In this document: positions 8,168-16,239 of the stretch, one piece after another
Layout of the letters: each line of letters starts with the position of its first letter
Position numbering within the stretch: the stretch's first letter is position 1
NCBI GenBank assembly: GCA_964627855.1
Contig: CAZVLE010000115.1
Coordinates: forward strand, 1-21,939
Source: CAZVLE01 sp964627855
GTDB taxonomy: Bacteria > Bacillota > Dethiobacteria > DTU022
DNA length: 21,939 bases
Direction of reading: 5' to 3'
Notes under the pieces: generated by a model
What the model was told of the DNA's origin: nothing
Database searches by the model: none
The model's input: only the letters and a program-made list of their open reading frames with translations
Translations under genes and position numbers: made by a program

Positions 8168-8311
8168 TTATAAAGCCTGGAGAATTGCCAGAACCCCGAT
8201 AATAATCAGGTAGATACCGATTAAATAATTAAGTATCTTAGGGAAAATCATTACTATGATGCCAAAGATAACAGTGATTATCCCTATTGTTAAATCATTC
8301 ACCTGTAACAT
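8168..8311 (-). CDS. DUF3096-type small membrane protein (47 aa)
   Basis: A 47-residue protein made almost wholly of two hydrophobic helices split by a PK/N turn: GIITVIFGIIVMIFP, then an LNYLIGIYLIIIGVL segment. This is the layout of the DUF3096 family, small bacterial membrane proteins of unknown function. The start is ATG at 8311, with AAGGAGG 9 nt upstream; in-frame codons further upstream have no such site. It ends 18 bp from the convergent HD-GYP remnant and belongs to a run of small membrane protein genes on this strand. Confidence 0.75.
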   Translation of the reverse strand: MLQVNDLTIGIITVIFGIIVMIFPKILNYLIGIYLIIIGVLAILQAL

Positions 8312-8445
8312 CGGATCAAACCTCCTTCCTTTGCATATTTGATTTTTAAGCATGTCGGATTCTGCATCTCAACTAAAATCTTAACAGCTTTCAATTATCA
8401 ATACGAAGCCAACTTCAGTTTAAAAAGCCTAATGATCAGTAGCAT

Positions 8446-8595
8446 TTAAAATTTTAATCTTCTGCCTTGAAGTAACTGCACTACAACTACAATCAGCGCA
8501 ATTACCAAAAGGATATGCACTAACCCACCACCAGTAGCAGTAAGAAAACCAAGAAGCCATAAAACCACGAGGATAACAACGATTGTCCACAACAT
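8446..8595 (-). CDS. Lmo0937-family small membrane protein (49 aa)
   Basis: This small ORF encodes MLWTIVVILVVLWLLGF, a Gly-rich turn (TATGGG), a second hydrophobic helix beginning LVHILLVIALIVVVV, and a short basic tail. The pattern of an MLWTI start, a WLLG motif and a HILLVIA second helix matches the lmo0937 family of Gram-positive small membrane proteins, whose role is not established. AGGGTG precedes the ATG by about 7 nt. It lies between the DUF3096 and YggT-type genes on the same strand. Confidence 0.78.
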   Translation of the reverse strand: MLWTIVVILVVLWLLGFLTATGGGLVHILLVIALIVVVVQLLQGRRLKF

Positions 8596-8686
8596 ACTAT
8601 TTCACCCTATCTTTCTTCTTGTTTTTAATAAATCTACGTAGAAAAACCAACACCGCGTACTTGGTAATAATAATGATCCTGTCTTA

Positions 8687-9085
8687 CTATTGTTCAATTG
8701 TTTCCGATTTATCATACTTCGTGTATTCGGTGCTTTCAAAACGGTTACCCCTACTCGGTGTAATTAGCTTCAGAACAACCCAGGAGATCAGGGCGATAAC
8801 CACCATCGCAATCAAGGTTGCAGGTTCAAAAGCAACTGAAGTCTGTGTACCGTCGATCGTAGCCGTGGAAAATATGCCTTCGAAGATCCCCACAAAGGGC
8901 TTCGTAAAAGCATAGATAAAACGCACAAAGCCATTATCCGGATTTGCTCCAAACAGTCTAAAAATAAAGCGAAACGCCAGTACCGCCAAGATTACACTGG
9001 AAACGGTATAAATAATGCGCTGGACTAAATTACTGTTCTGTCTGATCTTATGGGTTTCTGTTTCTTTGATCATTTGCTCAGCCAT
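8687..9085 (-). CDS. YggT-type membrane protein (132 aa)
   Basis: A 132-residue protein with a charged N-terminal segment (about 1-20), a first hydrophobic helix (about 22-44), an amphipathic loop with FVRFIYAFTKPFVGIFEGIF (about 53-72), a second helix (about 86-107) and a hydrophilic tail. The two-helix layout with the F-x-TxPFV-type loop resembles YggT-family integral membrane proteins, which have been linked to cell division or osmotic tolerance in other bacteria. The assignment is by pattern only. GGAGG lies about 10 nt before the ATG at 9085. Its neighbours are other small membrane proteins, which hints at an envelope-related role. Confidence 0.65.
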   Translation of the reverse strand: MAEQMIKETETHKIRQNSNLVQRIIYTVSSVILAVLAFRFIFRLFGANPDNGFVRFIYAFTKPFVGIFEGIFSTATIDGTQTSVAFEPATLIAMVVIALISWVVLKLITPSRGNRFESTEYTKYDKSETIEQ

Positions 9086-9163
9086 GATAGCTCATCCTCC
9101 TTTCTTATCTATGATTGAAGGTTATTAAAAAGAGCACTTTGCGGCAAATTCACCCTGCTCCCG

Positions 9164-9262
9164 TCAATCCATGTTTTTTGAATCATCAGTAAGGGTAAAT
9201 GAATAGGCCAACATCCCGAGAACCCAAATGATCAAGAGCATGCTTACAATTGATCCAAACAT
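9164..9262 (-). CDS. Unassigned 32-aa membrane microprotein
   Basis: The ORF begins MFGSIVSMLLIIWVLGML, forming one hydrophobic helix, and ends with a polar tail TDDSKNMD. AGGGTG lies about 7 nt upstream of the ATG, the same type of ribosome site as in the lmo0937-type gene. Shape and neighbourhood fit a small single-helix membrane protein, but I do not recognise a family and the ORF is short enough to arise by chance. Confidence 0.45.
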   Translation of the reverse strand: MFGSIVSMLLIIWVLGMLAYSFTLTDDSKNMD

Positions 9263-9496
9263 TTATTATCACCCTGCCTTTTTCTTTTACGAAAATTCCA
9301 TTTTTTCCTTAGTGGGTACATAATATTTGGCAAAGTGCTTAGAAAGCTATTAGCAAAGTTCGCATTTTAAAGCGATGGCGTTTCGTTTCTTATTGCCGCT
9401 ATTCATCTTTTATCTGGTTGGTTGAAAAAAGACGTGCAAGGATTAGTTGCTATTGCGCAGTATAACAGGACGTGGGTCGGGAAGTAAAAATGTTAA

Positions 9497-12031
9497 CTAG
9501 CGGGGTCCCTGGGAAACCACCAGGTGGATCTCCAGGTTTTTAAATACAGTCGTACCGGCCGCAGGCGATTGTCCGATCACCACATTCTCCGGCACCTCAT
9601 TGCTATATTGCTTGCTGACCATACCAACGCTGAGATTTGCCCAGGTAAGGCGCATCTCTGCCACCGGAAGTAACAATCCTCCCACGTCAGGAACAATGGA
9701 CGTTGCCGGATCTTGCTGACTGAAAGAGCCGAACCCCCCGAACACACCTTCGTCTGGAGGCAATTCCTCGGCATCTTCAGGTTTCCTACCCGCGCCTCCC
9801 CTGCCCGACCAGCGGTGATCAGTGGTGATAAAAGGCGGGCGAACATAGGTATCGCCTACATGCATATCGCAAGCCGCGGTGGGTGCCTGGCTGGCAATAA
9901 AATAATCGCTGATGACAGTACCGGCTGCACTGCAGTCGCTGGTTGGCCTCAAGCCGGATTTGTCGCAAACCGATAGCCTGATAATTCCTTCCGGTTGTTC
10001 GAATTCTATAATTTCCAGGGTTTCAAATACTTCCAGGAATACTTCTCTTAGAAACTTGGTCGAGTATCGCCAACCTTGTTCAATACCGCCCATCCGCGGT
10101 TCATCATAACCCATCCAGAATGAGGCAACCAGGTTGGGAGTATAAGCAACAAGGTAAACGTCTCTCCAATCATTAGTAGTACCGGTTTTAGCAGCTACCT
10201 GCCGATCGATCCTCAGATCCCGGGCGATATAGTCGGTTACAAATTCCTGCAGGATGTCATTGACCAGGAATGCTGACTGAGGGCTTAAGATTCGTTTCGG
10301 ATCAGCCTCGAATTCGTATAATAGATTACCCTGCCGGTCAATTATTTTTTCTACGGTATGCAGATTAACTTTCAGGCCCTGGTTGGCTAAAACACTGTAA
10401 GCCTGGGCCATATCAACGGCACTCACTCCCAAATGTAAACCGCCAAGGGTAAGGCTTAAATTATCTACCTCTTCCGAGGTTATGGTTGAAATACCCATTT
10501 TTTCTGCGTATGCAACACCTATCCGGGCGCCAAGCGCTTCAAAAGCGCGAACCGCCGGTAGGTTATAAGAATAGATTAGCGCTCGCCTGGCCGTAATCAT
10601 CCCCCGGAACTGGTAATCATAGTTTTCAGGAAACCAGTTTCCCAGCGGCCCGATATAAGGAGCATCATCTAATGTTGAGCCGGCTCCGGCCAGGGTTCCT
10701 TCTTCAAAAGCAGGGCCATAAGTAATAATTGGCTTGATAGCCGAACCAGGTTGGCGCAGGCTGATAAAGCGCAACACCTCATCTGCTCCTTTGCGGTATT
10801 CACGACCCCCGCCCAGTGCTTTTATCTGGCCGGTAACCGGATCAGCGATGACTATTGCAGCCTGGGGCTGCGCTATACCACTTTCTTCGTCGACAAGTTC
10901 CTCCAGCTGGCTTCCTGACAGGTCTTCATCCGGAGGCAGTTTAGAAATCGCCTCCCTGATCTTTTTGATATCGACATAAATCGTAGTTGGATAAAGATCG
11001 GTCTGCCCCAAAACTTTCTCCACATGGCTTTGAATGGAGGGCTCCAAGCTGGTATAGACACGCAAACCACCGTTATAAATGGTCCGGTACGCTTCCTCCC
11101 GGGTACCGATAGTAGGGATTGAAGTTAGAATCTTGATCAACTCGTTATGGACCACATAATCGATAAAGTAGGGATATGGATATTCGGTGCTGCGCAGCTC
11201 AACGTAATGGAGGCCCTGTTTGATTATTTGTTCATACTGGGTTTCGGAGACAAATTCAAGCCTGACCATACTAGCAAGCACGTTCTGCATACGCTCTTCA
11301 GCAGCAGCTTTGTTGTCAATCGGGTTATAGTAATTGGGCGAACTTACCGCGCCGGCCAACATCGCACCCTCTGCTACGCTTAATTCTGATACACTTTTCC
11401 CGAAGTAGGTTTGAGCAGCAGCTTCAATCCCATAAGCGGTATTGCCGAAGTAGATTCGGTTTAGATACAGCTCCATGATCTCTTCCTTGCTGTAGACTTT
11501 CTCGAGCTGGATAGCCAGCCAGATCTCCTGAATTTTACGCTTATAGCTGGTTTCAGTGGTTAGAAAAGCATTCTGGGCCAGCTGCTGGCTTATGGTGCTT
11601 GCGCCCTGCACAATATAACCGGCCTTCAAATTGATGTAGGCTGCCCGGATACTGCCGGTAATATCAAAACCAAAATGCTGGTAGAAGCGCTCGTCTTCGA
11701 TGGCGATAAAGGCCTGTTGAACATGCTCAGGCACTTCTTCCAGGCTAACCATAACACGGTGTTGATCGCCATGCAGAGGAGTGATTTCATTACCGTTGAT
11801 GTCATAAATATATGATGTCTGGCTGGTTTCTAAGCGAGACGGATCGAGGGGCGGAGCTTCATTAATAAAAGTAAAAAGCACAGTTGCCGTGGCGCCACCG
11901 GTGATCAGAAATAACAGTAGAACGATCAGGATGATTATTTTTACGATGCGGCGTTTTTGGGGAGGCCGTTTGTCGGTTAACGGGCTTTGACTGCTATTAG
12001 TATTTAATTCCTGCTCTTTATTTTTAGTCAT
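9497..12031 (-). CDS. Class A penicillin-binding protein (PBP1A type) with C-terminal PASTA domain
   Basis: A bifunctional peptidoglycan synthase of 844 aa that polymerises glycan strands and cross-links stem peptides outside the membrane. Order: basic cytoplasmic tail, signal-anchor helix (about 30-54), glycosyltransferase 51 domain with IEDERFYQH (catalytic Glu about 112), QGASTISQQL (about 142-151) and the second Glu about 169, then the transpeptidase domain with SAIK (Ser 430, Lys 433), SYN (488-490) and KTG (615-617). A Gly/Asp/Glu-rich linker precedes one PASTA-like domain (about 780-844). The start is ATG at 12031 with AGAGG about 9 nt upstream; the reading frame extends 32 codons further without a better site. 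It is divergent from the DUF188 gene. PASTA domains bind muropeptides or beta-lactams in known relatives. Confidence 0.93.
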   Translation of the reverse strand: MTKNKEQELNTNSSQSPLTDKRPPQKRRIVKIIILIVLLLFLITGGATATVLFTFINEAPPLDPSRLETSQTSYIYDINGNEITPLHGDQHRVMVSLEEVPEHVQQAFIAIEDERFYQHFGFDITGSIRAAYINLKAGYIVQGASTISQQLAQNAFLTTETSYKRKIQEIWLAIQLEKVYSKEEIMELYLNRIYFGNTAYGIEAAAQTYFGKSVSELSVAEGAMLAGAVSSPNYYNPIDNKAAAEERMQNVLASMVRLEFVSETQYEQIIKQGLHYVELRSTEYPYPYFIDYVVHNELIKILTSIPTIGTREEAYRTIYNGGLRVYTSLEPSIQSHVEKVLGQTDLYPTTIYVDIKKIREAISKLPPDEDLSGSQLEELVDEESGIAQPQAAIVIADPVTGQIKALGGGREYRKGADEVLRFISLRQPGSAIKPIITYGPAFEEGTLAGAGSTLDDAPYIGPLGNWFPENYDYQFRGMITARRALIYSYNLPAVRAFEALGARIGVAYAEKMGISTITSEEVDNLSLTLGGLHLGVSAVDMAQAYSVLANQGLKVNLHTVEKIIDRQGNLLYEFEADPKRILSPQSAFLVNDILQEFVTDYIARDLRIDRQVAAKTGTTNDWRDVYLVAYTPNLVASFWMGYDEPRMGGIEQGWRYSTKFLREVFLEVFETLEIIEFEQPEGIIRLSVCDKSGLRPTSDCSAAGTVISDYFIASQAPTAACDMHVGDTYVRPPFITTDHRWSGRGGAGRKPEDAEELPPDEGVFGGFGSFSQQDPATSIVPDVGGLLLPVAEMRLTWANLSVGMVSKQYSNEVPENVVIGQSPAAGTTVFKNLEIHLVVSQGPR

Positions 12032-12091
12032 TTTCCGAAGCCTCTTTAAACAAAATGAAAGTAGCCAATTTTTATAATTTGCTAAATTGCC

Positions 12092-12099
12092 ATTATAAT
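12092..12099. promoter_or_regulatory. Palindromic -10 element between PBP and DUF188 genes
   Basis: ATTATAAT is self-complementary, so it gives TATAAT on the plus strand (12094-12099) and on the minus strand (12092-12097), in the gap between divergent genes. The -35 regions are poor on both strands (TTTATA on plus), so promoter function is only plausible. Confidence 0.35.
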
Positions 12100-12254
12100 G
12101 ATAGCACAAAGAAAGGCGGCATGGCAATTACTTTAGTCGTTAATGATTTTGTTGCTGGATCATCGATTATTTGGCTAATGAAGGAGCCTCCCCTAAATCG
12201 TCGAACTTTCTAAGTATCAAATACGCTAAAAAAAATGGAGTAAGCCTGGAAATT

Positions 12255-12713
12255 ATGAAAATTATCATTGATGCCGATGCTTGTCCAAAAGCAGCGCTCA
12301 ATATTTGCCGTGAGCTAGGCCATCGTTACGGTGTTGCCGTATGGACGGTGGCCAGTTTTAACCATAATATTGAGTCCGACCATCACACTATTGTCGGCAG
12401 TGATTCCCAGGAAGCTGATTTGAAAGTAATCAACCTGGCTGAAAATGGGGATATTGCCGTTACGCAAGACTGGGGGCTGGCGGCGATGCTTATTGGCAAA
12501 AAGGTCAGATCACTTAGCCCAATCGGCAAAGAGTACCGACCGGAAAACATTGATTTCATGCTTGAGGAAAGGGAAGCCAAGGCTAAATTTCGTCGTAGCG
12601 GTGGACGGACAAAGGGACCTAAGAAACGCACTGAAGAGGATGATCTTAATTTTTCAAGGAATCTTGAGCTAATGATCCGCGAGGAGCTCTCTGATCAGCC
12701 AGATTTAATTTAA
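12255..12713 (+). CDS. DUF188 / YaiI-YqxD family protein
   Basis: A 152-aa protein starting MKIIIDADACP, the signature of the DUF188 (YaiI/YqxD) family, whose members have a PIN-like nuclease fold though activity is not well established. Other visible conserved parts are the SDSQEADLKVI segment, the TQDWGLAAMLI segment, and a basic GGRTKGPKKRT stretch near the C-terminus. Acidic residues in DADACP, D-S-Q-E-A-D and Q-D-W are candidate metal ligands by analogy to PIN domains. The frame is open upstream to a TTG at 12171, but family homologues start at this ATG. A partial, broken copy of its leader and first codons lies at 7824-7990. Confidence 0.88.
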   Translation: MKIIIDADACPKAALNICRELGHRYGVAVWTVASFNHNIESDHHTIVGSDSQEADLKVINLAENGDIAVTQDWGLAAMLIGKKVRSLSPIGKEYRPENIDFMLEEREAKAKFRRSGGRTKGPKKRTEEDDLNFSRNLELMIREELSDQPDLI

Positions 12714-12855
12714 GCACATTTGCCATAGATTACAGGAATGCTTTTCATGTCAAGCGCCTCTTGATCAGTCACGTCTTTCTTCTGCATTCTGAGTCTATGC
12801 CTGTTGGCCTGAAATAATCAGCTGTCCATGTTTCTTTCACAGGGTAGAGATTCTG

Positions 12856-13803
12856 CTAAAGGTGACCAGGGGTAGTACCTTTCTCAGGCTGCTCATTAAC
12901 CAGCAGGGTAAATACATCAGGTCGGGCGTAATGGCCACATACATCGAAATCAAACCGGGCCTCAATCACCGCAGTCAGATCAAGGTCGGCCACCAGAATA
13001 TCTTCCTTATCCCAGACCGGTCCGGCCAGGTAGTTGCCGAGCGGGTCAATGATGGCGCTGCCTCCCCTGCTCATAATTTCCGGTTGATCGGCAAGATCTG
13101 GATAGCAGGCAAGATCTGTCGGGTAGAAAGATTTCTTTACAAACTGGTTGGAGGAGAGCACAAAACTGCGCGATTCCAGCGCGATATGCTGGATAGTCGA
13201 CTGCCAGCCGGGCCGCTGATCGGCAGTGGGAGTCAGGTATATTGACGGGTTATGCCTATAGATTGCGGCACGGGCCAGGGGCATGTAATTTTCCCAGCAG
13301 ATCAAGCCGCTAACAACGCCGTAAGGGGTATTGATGTACGACAACGTGCTGCCGTCACCCTCGGCCCAGATTAAACGCTCGCTGGCTGTTGGTTTTAACT
13401 TGCGGTGCCTGGCTAAAAGCGCGCCGTCCGGGCTGAAATAGAACAGGCTGCAGTAGAGGGAGCCAGCCTCTTTTTCAATGACCCCGATGGCCAGGTATGC
13501 CTTGTTTTTTTCGGCGATTTTTTTCAGGGTATCAACTTCGGGACCGCAGGTAGAAATTGAGTTCTCGTAGTAGCGGGCCCAATCTTTGCGGCCTTCAGGT
13601 GTGCGGCTGCCGACTACGGCGCCGAAAGAGAGGCCCCTTGGGTAGCAGGGTATAAATGCCTCAGGGAACAGCATCAACTCTGCACCTTCCCTGGAAGCTC
13701 TGCCGGCAAGTTTTTCTACCTTAACCAGGGTATTCTCTTTATCCATGATCACCGGGGAATCCTGGATCACAGCAACCCGCAGCTTTTTCTTATTATGAGT
13801 CAC
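12856..13803 (-). CDS. Nitrilase (C-N hydrolase superfamily, branch 1)
   Basis: This 315-aa enzyme is expected to hydrolyse a nitrile to the carboxylic acid and ammonia in the cytoplasm. The catalytic residues are visible: Glu48 in LFPEAF, Lys135 in HRKLKPT, and Cys169 in GLICWENYMPLAR, with the conserved second Glu at about 142. The long insert after PEAF (CYPRGLSFG, then GxR and W-x-x-Y) is typical of true nitrilases rather than amidases or N-carbamoylases. The C-terminus closes with the DFDVCGHYARPDVF segment, common in nitrilases. The start is GTG at 13803 behind AAAGGAG. It is convergent with the DUF188 gene and has no pathway partners nearby, so the natural substrate is open. Confidence 0.9.
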   Translation of the reverse strand: MTHNKKKLRVAVIQDSPVIMDKENTLVKVEKLAGRASREGAELMLFPEAFIPCYPRGLSFGAVVGSRTPEGRKDWARYYENSISTCGPEVDTLKKIAEKNKAYLAIGVIEKEAGSLYCSLFYFSPDGALLARHRKLKPTASERLIWAEGDGSTLSYINTPYGVVSGLICWENYMPLARAAIYRHNPSIYLTPTADQRPGWQSTIQHIALESRSFVLSSNQFVKKSFYPTDLACYPDLADQPEIMSRGGSAIIDPLGNYLAGPVWDKEDILVADLDLTAVIEARFDFDVCGHYARPDVFTLLVNEQPEKGTTPGHL

Positions 13804-14076
13804 AGTAAGGCTCCTTTCGTTTCCATGCCAGCCAGATTATTTTACCCCAGGCAGAAATTGTGGTCTTGAGAAAGGCTTTTGCATCAGGTATTCGTAAAAT
13901 CACGCCGATAATCCTGCCGGGAAAAGAAAGCGAAACGGAATTACACAAAACAATATCAGCAGGATTGTTCCTTGAGTTTCTAAAAATGTCTTCTACTTCT
14001 GAAATTTGATGTATATTAAAAATAGGAATAATCAGTCGGTCCGTTTAGAAAGAGCCGTAAGGAGGCATATTACGAT

Positions 14077-14322
14077 ATGAGTAATGACTATTCAAAGTTA
14101 AAGCGTCCCGAGCATGCGCTCCCGGGCTTTGTTAAACAAGCCCTTAAAAAGCGGGGGCTTCTTGATGCATATCAAAAACGACCAGACTACCAGCAAAATG
14201 ACTATATCGGTTGGATAAATGAAATAAAACATCCGGAGATCAAACAATCGCGGCTTGACCAAATGCTTGATGAGCTTGAAAAGGGTGGTGTCTTCATGGG
14301 CACGGACTACCCTTCCCCCTAA
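14077..14322 (+). CDS. YdeI/OmpD-associated (OmdA)-type small protein
   Basis: An 81-aa soluble, highly charged protein. The segment LPGFVKQALKKRGLLDAY followed by RPDYQQNDYIGWINEIKHPE, then a QSRLDQML helix, resembles the C-terminal helical part of YdeI/OmpD-associated proteins, where it reads like P-x-Y-x-x-x-x-WI-x-x-x-K-x-P-E-T-x-x-x-R-I. Full YdeI proteins are about 190 aa and have an extra N-terminal domain, absent here. The biochemical role is unknown. GGAGG lies 11 nt before the ATG, rather far. It stands alone, between the nitrilase (divergent) and the TetR-1 locus. Confidence 0.65.
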   Translation: MSNDYSKLKRPEHALPGFVKQALKKRGLLDAYQKRPDYQQNDYIGWINEIKHPEIKQSRLDQMLDELEKGGVFMGTDYPSP

Positions 14323-14571
14323 AAAACCGCCCCTCTTTTAACTATTCGACACAAGAGAACGTAACACAAGGGGACAGGCCAAACCATCCAGTTGAGTTAT
14401 GCTCGGCCTAATCCGGACTAAACACATTTACCATCATCTACGCTACCCTGCTTTATGATCCCCAAGCAAAGCTTCGACTTCAGAAAAGTTTTCATACAGC
14501 GAGCAGGCCAGGCGGTCTCGGACCAGTAGATCAGGCCGAGATCTAAAATCCCAGCCGGGTAGGAAAATTAC
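14323..14571. other. Non-coding stretch upstream of the TetR-1 promoter
   Basis: No convincing gene was found on either strand. An 8-bp inverted repeat, CTCGGCCT at 14402-14409 and AGGCCGAG at 14533-14540, spans 139 bp and could be a remnant of an older element, but its flanks do not match well. The rest shows nothing recognisable. Confidence 0.4.
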
Positions 14572-14600
14572 TTGACAGAATAACTAATGTTATTTAGAAT
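14572..14600 (+). promoter_or_regulatory. Promoter of the TetR-1 locus
   Basis: TTGACA (14572-14577), 17-bp spacer, TAGAAT (14595-14600). It is embedded in the operator array, so a bound regulator would block RNA polymerase. Confidence 0.75.
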
Positions 14601-14630
14601 AACATTAGTTATATTATATAACATACGTTA
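14580..14630 (+). promoter_or_regulatory. Triple TAAC-N4-GTTA operator array, 19-bp period
   Basis: Three palindromes of the form TAAC-N4-GTTA start at 14581, 14600 and 14619, exactly 19 bp apart. The first two also form a perfect inverted repeat with 15-bp arms (14580-14594 and 14598-14612) and a 3-bp centre. The array covers the spacer, the -10 and the initial transcribed region of the TetR-1 promoter, the usual place for TetR-family autorepression. Confidence 0.75.
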
Positions 14631-14649
14631 TAGAAGAAGGTGACTGCTT

Positions 14650-15264
14650 TTGAAACAGCCCAGCGTTTATTCAAGAGAACAGATCATTGCTGCAGCCCTT
14701 GAGTTGGTCCGTGAAGACGGATGGAAAAAGGTGACTACCCGTGCTATCGCCAAAAAACTGGGATCATCAACCATGCCAATTTATTCGCATGTCCGCTCAG
14801 TTGAGGAATTGGAAAATGAGATTCGTTTGAAAGCGCGGCAATTATTAAAAGCATATCAGCGAAAAAAATATACTGAACATGTGCTTTTAAACCTTGCCTT
14901 TGGGTATGTTGCCTTTGCCAGGGATGAAAATAAGCTGTTTCGGTTTCTCTACCTGGAAAGCCCAAGCCAACTGGATCTGGAGAATAGATCAGGAATGAAG
15001 GAATCATTTCTCGCAGAATTTGGTGAAGACACTGAAGAAGGCATCGCCCTGAAAGAATTAAAAGTCTCAGGTCAGGAAGCAGTGATCCGGTATACCTGGA
15101 TTTTTACTCACGGATTGGCAATGATAGTTAATGCAGAGACAATTAAAAACGATTCAGATCAGTCGATCATGCAGTTACTGATGAATGCTGGGGAAGCATT
15201 TTATACCTGGGGTATACAACAAGAAGAAGGAGGAGGAGGAAATAGTGATGAATCAATTAGCTAA
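14650..15264 (+). CDS. TetR-family transcriptional regulator (TetR-1)
   Basis: A 204-aa regulator with an N-terminal TetR helix-turn-helix (about residues 8-55): the AALELVREDGWKKVTTRAIA helices, then recognition helix SSTMPIYSHV. The remainder is a helical ligand-binding and dimer domain with no family-specific signature I recognise. The start is TTG at 14650 with GAAGGTG 7 nt upstream. Its promoter is wrapped in three TAAC-N4-GTTA palindromes, so autorepression is likely. The gene overlaps the downstream membrane protein gene by 17 bp, so the two are co-transcribed and the membrane protein is the probable regulated output. The recognition helix (SS-x-x-PIY) resembles that of TetR-2 at 20 kb, whose promoter has the same operator type. 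Confidence 0.88.
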   Translation: MKQPSVYSREQIIAAALELVREDGWKKVTTRAIAKKLGSSTMPIYSHVRSVEELENEIRLKARQLLKAYQRKKYTEHVLLNLAFGYVAFARDENKLFRFLYLESPSQLDLENRSGMKESFLAEFGEDTEEGIALKELKVSGQEAVIRYTWIFTHGLAMIVNAETIKNDSDQSIMQLLMNAGEAFYTWGIQQEEGGGGNSDESIS

Positions 15265-16216
15265 AAAGAGTTTTTGGCCATATGCAGCTCGTTTTACCTT
15301 ACTTTTTATGCTGCTTTACTTTGCCGTGGGCTTGATTTTTCTGTTTATGCAAAATATAATGCCGACTGAAAGCAGAGTAGCACTTGAGTTTTTCAAACCC
15401 TACAACATAACGATAACTGAACCTATAACGCAAATGCTGCGTGGTTTTTTTATAGCCTTGGTGTTATATCCTTTCTATGATTTGATCGTAAAAGGGAACC
15501 GCGGTTTTGCTGTCCTGATTTGCGCGCTGTGGGGAATTGCCCTGCTGGGCAACCTTGAACCAAAGCCGGGCAGCATTGAAGGAATGATTTACACTCACAC
15601 TACTCTGATTGAACACACCTTAGTTCTGGTAGCAGGTCTGATCCAGGCCATGTTTATATCAGCTCTGTTCCTATGCTGGGAAAGAAAAAGCATCGGGTTT
15701 ACAGAAAAAATTGACTACCACTACAGCGGATTGCTCTCAGAGACAGCTACGCCTAAATGGCTGCGGGGCTATACTTTAAGGTATACCTTGTTTCATCTAT
15801 TAATCTATATCTTGATCGGTTCGCTCTTTTATGAAATATCAGGCTACGAAGAAGCTCTGGCAACGATGGAGGCTTTTGCCCTATGGCGAGACTTAGAAAG
15901 TGTAGGCATGGTAGCAGCAGTTTTCTTTGGCCAAATTTTTAGAGGCGCAATCTTGGCCCTGCTGATCTATCCATTCTACACTACTTATATGAAAGATAAG
16001 TTTGGTTGGTTAAAGCTTTTCGGTTTGTTATTCGGCCTAAAAGTTATACCCGCCATGTTTGCCGTGCCTGAATCAATAATGGTTATGCTGCAGGAAGCAG
16101 CGGTAGGGCTCCCGGAAATAATCGCTCAAACTTTTATTTTTGCTCTTCTATTCTATGCGTGGGAAAAAAGAAAACAGCGAAAAACAGACCCGACTGCAGC
16201 CTTTAATAAAGCTTAA
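15248..16216 (+). CDS. Internally duplicated eight-TM membrane protein under TetR-1
   Basis: A 322-aa integral membrane protein of no family I recognise. It is built from two related halves of about 137 residues (about 10-146 and 171-307). Matching blocks are RFTLLFMLLYF with RYTLFHLLIYI, LRGFFIALVLYPFY (64-77) with FRGAILALLIYPFY (231-244), and FISALFLCWERK with FIFALLFYAWEKR. Each half has about four hydrophobic helices, so both should have the same orientation. The start is ATG at 15248 behind an exceptionally purine-rich GGAGGAGGAGG; the frame is open further upstream, inside tetR. It overlaps the end of tetR-1 by 17 bp and is the only other gene of that operon. Transport or efflux under TetR control is a reasonable guess, not shown by any motif. 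Confidence 0.8.
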   Translation: MNQLAKKSFWPYAARFTLLFMLLYFAVGLIFLFMQNIMPTESRVALEFFKPYNITITEPITQMLRGFFIALVLYPFYDLIVKGNRGFAVLICALWGIALLGNLEPKPGSIEGMIYTHTTLIEHTLVLVAGLIQAMFISALFLCWERKSIGFTEKIDYHYSGLLSETATPKWLRGYTLRYTLFHLLIYILIGSLFYEISGYEEALATMEAFALWRDLESVGMVAAVFFGQIFRGAILALLIYPFYTTYMKDKFGWLKLFGLLFGLKVIPAMFAVPESIMVMLQEAAVGLPEIIAQTFIFALLFYAWEKRKQRKTDPTAAFNKA

Positions 16217-16239
16217 AACTATATTTTCGTTTTTAAGCT
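16210..16239. terminator. AT-rich hairpin at the convergent gene ends
   Basis: AGCTTAAAA (16210-16218) and TTTTAAGCT (16231-16239) form a 9-bp stem around a 12-nt loop. It spans the stop codons of both the eight-TM gene and the CPBP protease gene, which end 2 bp apart. A-tracts and T-tracts inside the stem could allow termination in both directions, but the stem has little GC. Confidence 0.35.

Noticed and set aside
12171..12254. Upstream extension of the DUF188 reading frame as real coding sequence, since the copy at 7.85 kb is also open in this part
   Set aside because: Over 63 aligned bases, differences are spread over all codon positions (4 of 10 at third positions), so there is no coding signature; the family starts at ATG 12255.
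13910..13966. Inverted repeat AATCCTGC / GCAGGATT upstream of the nitrilase as a terminator or operator
   Set aside because: 41-base spacing, no T-tract, and no nearby promoter that it would overlap.
14402..14540. Inverted repeat CTCGGCCT / AGGCCGAG as ends of a miniature transposable element
   Set aside because: Only 8 bp match, flanks diverge and no target-site duplication is visible.
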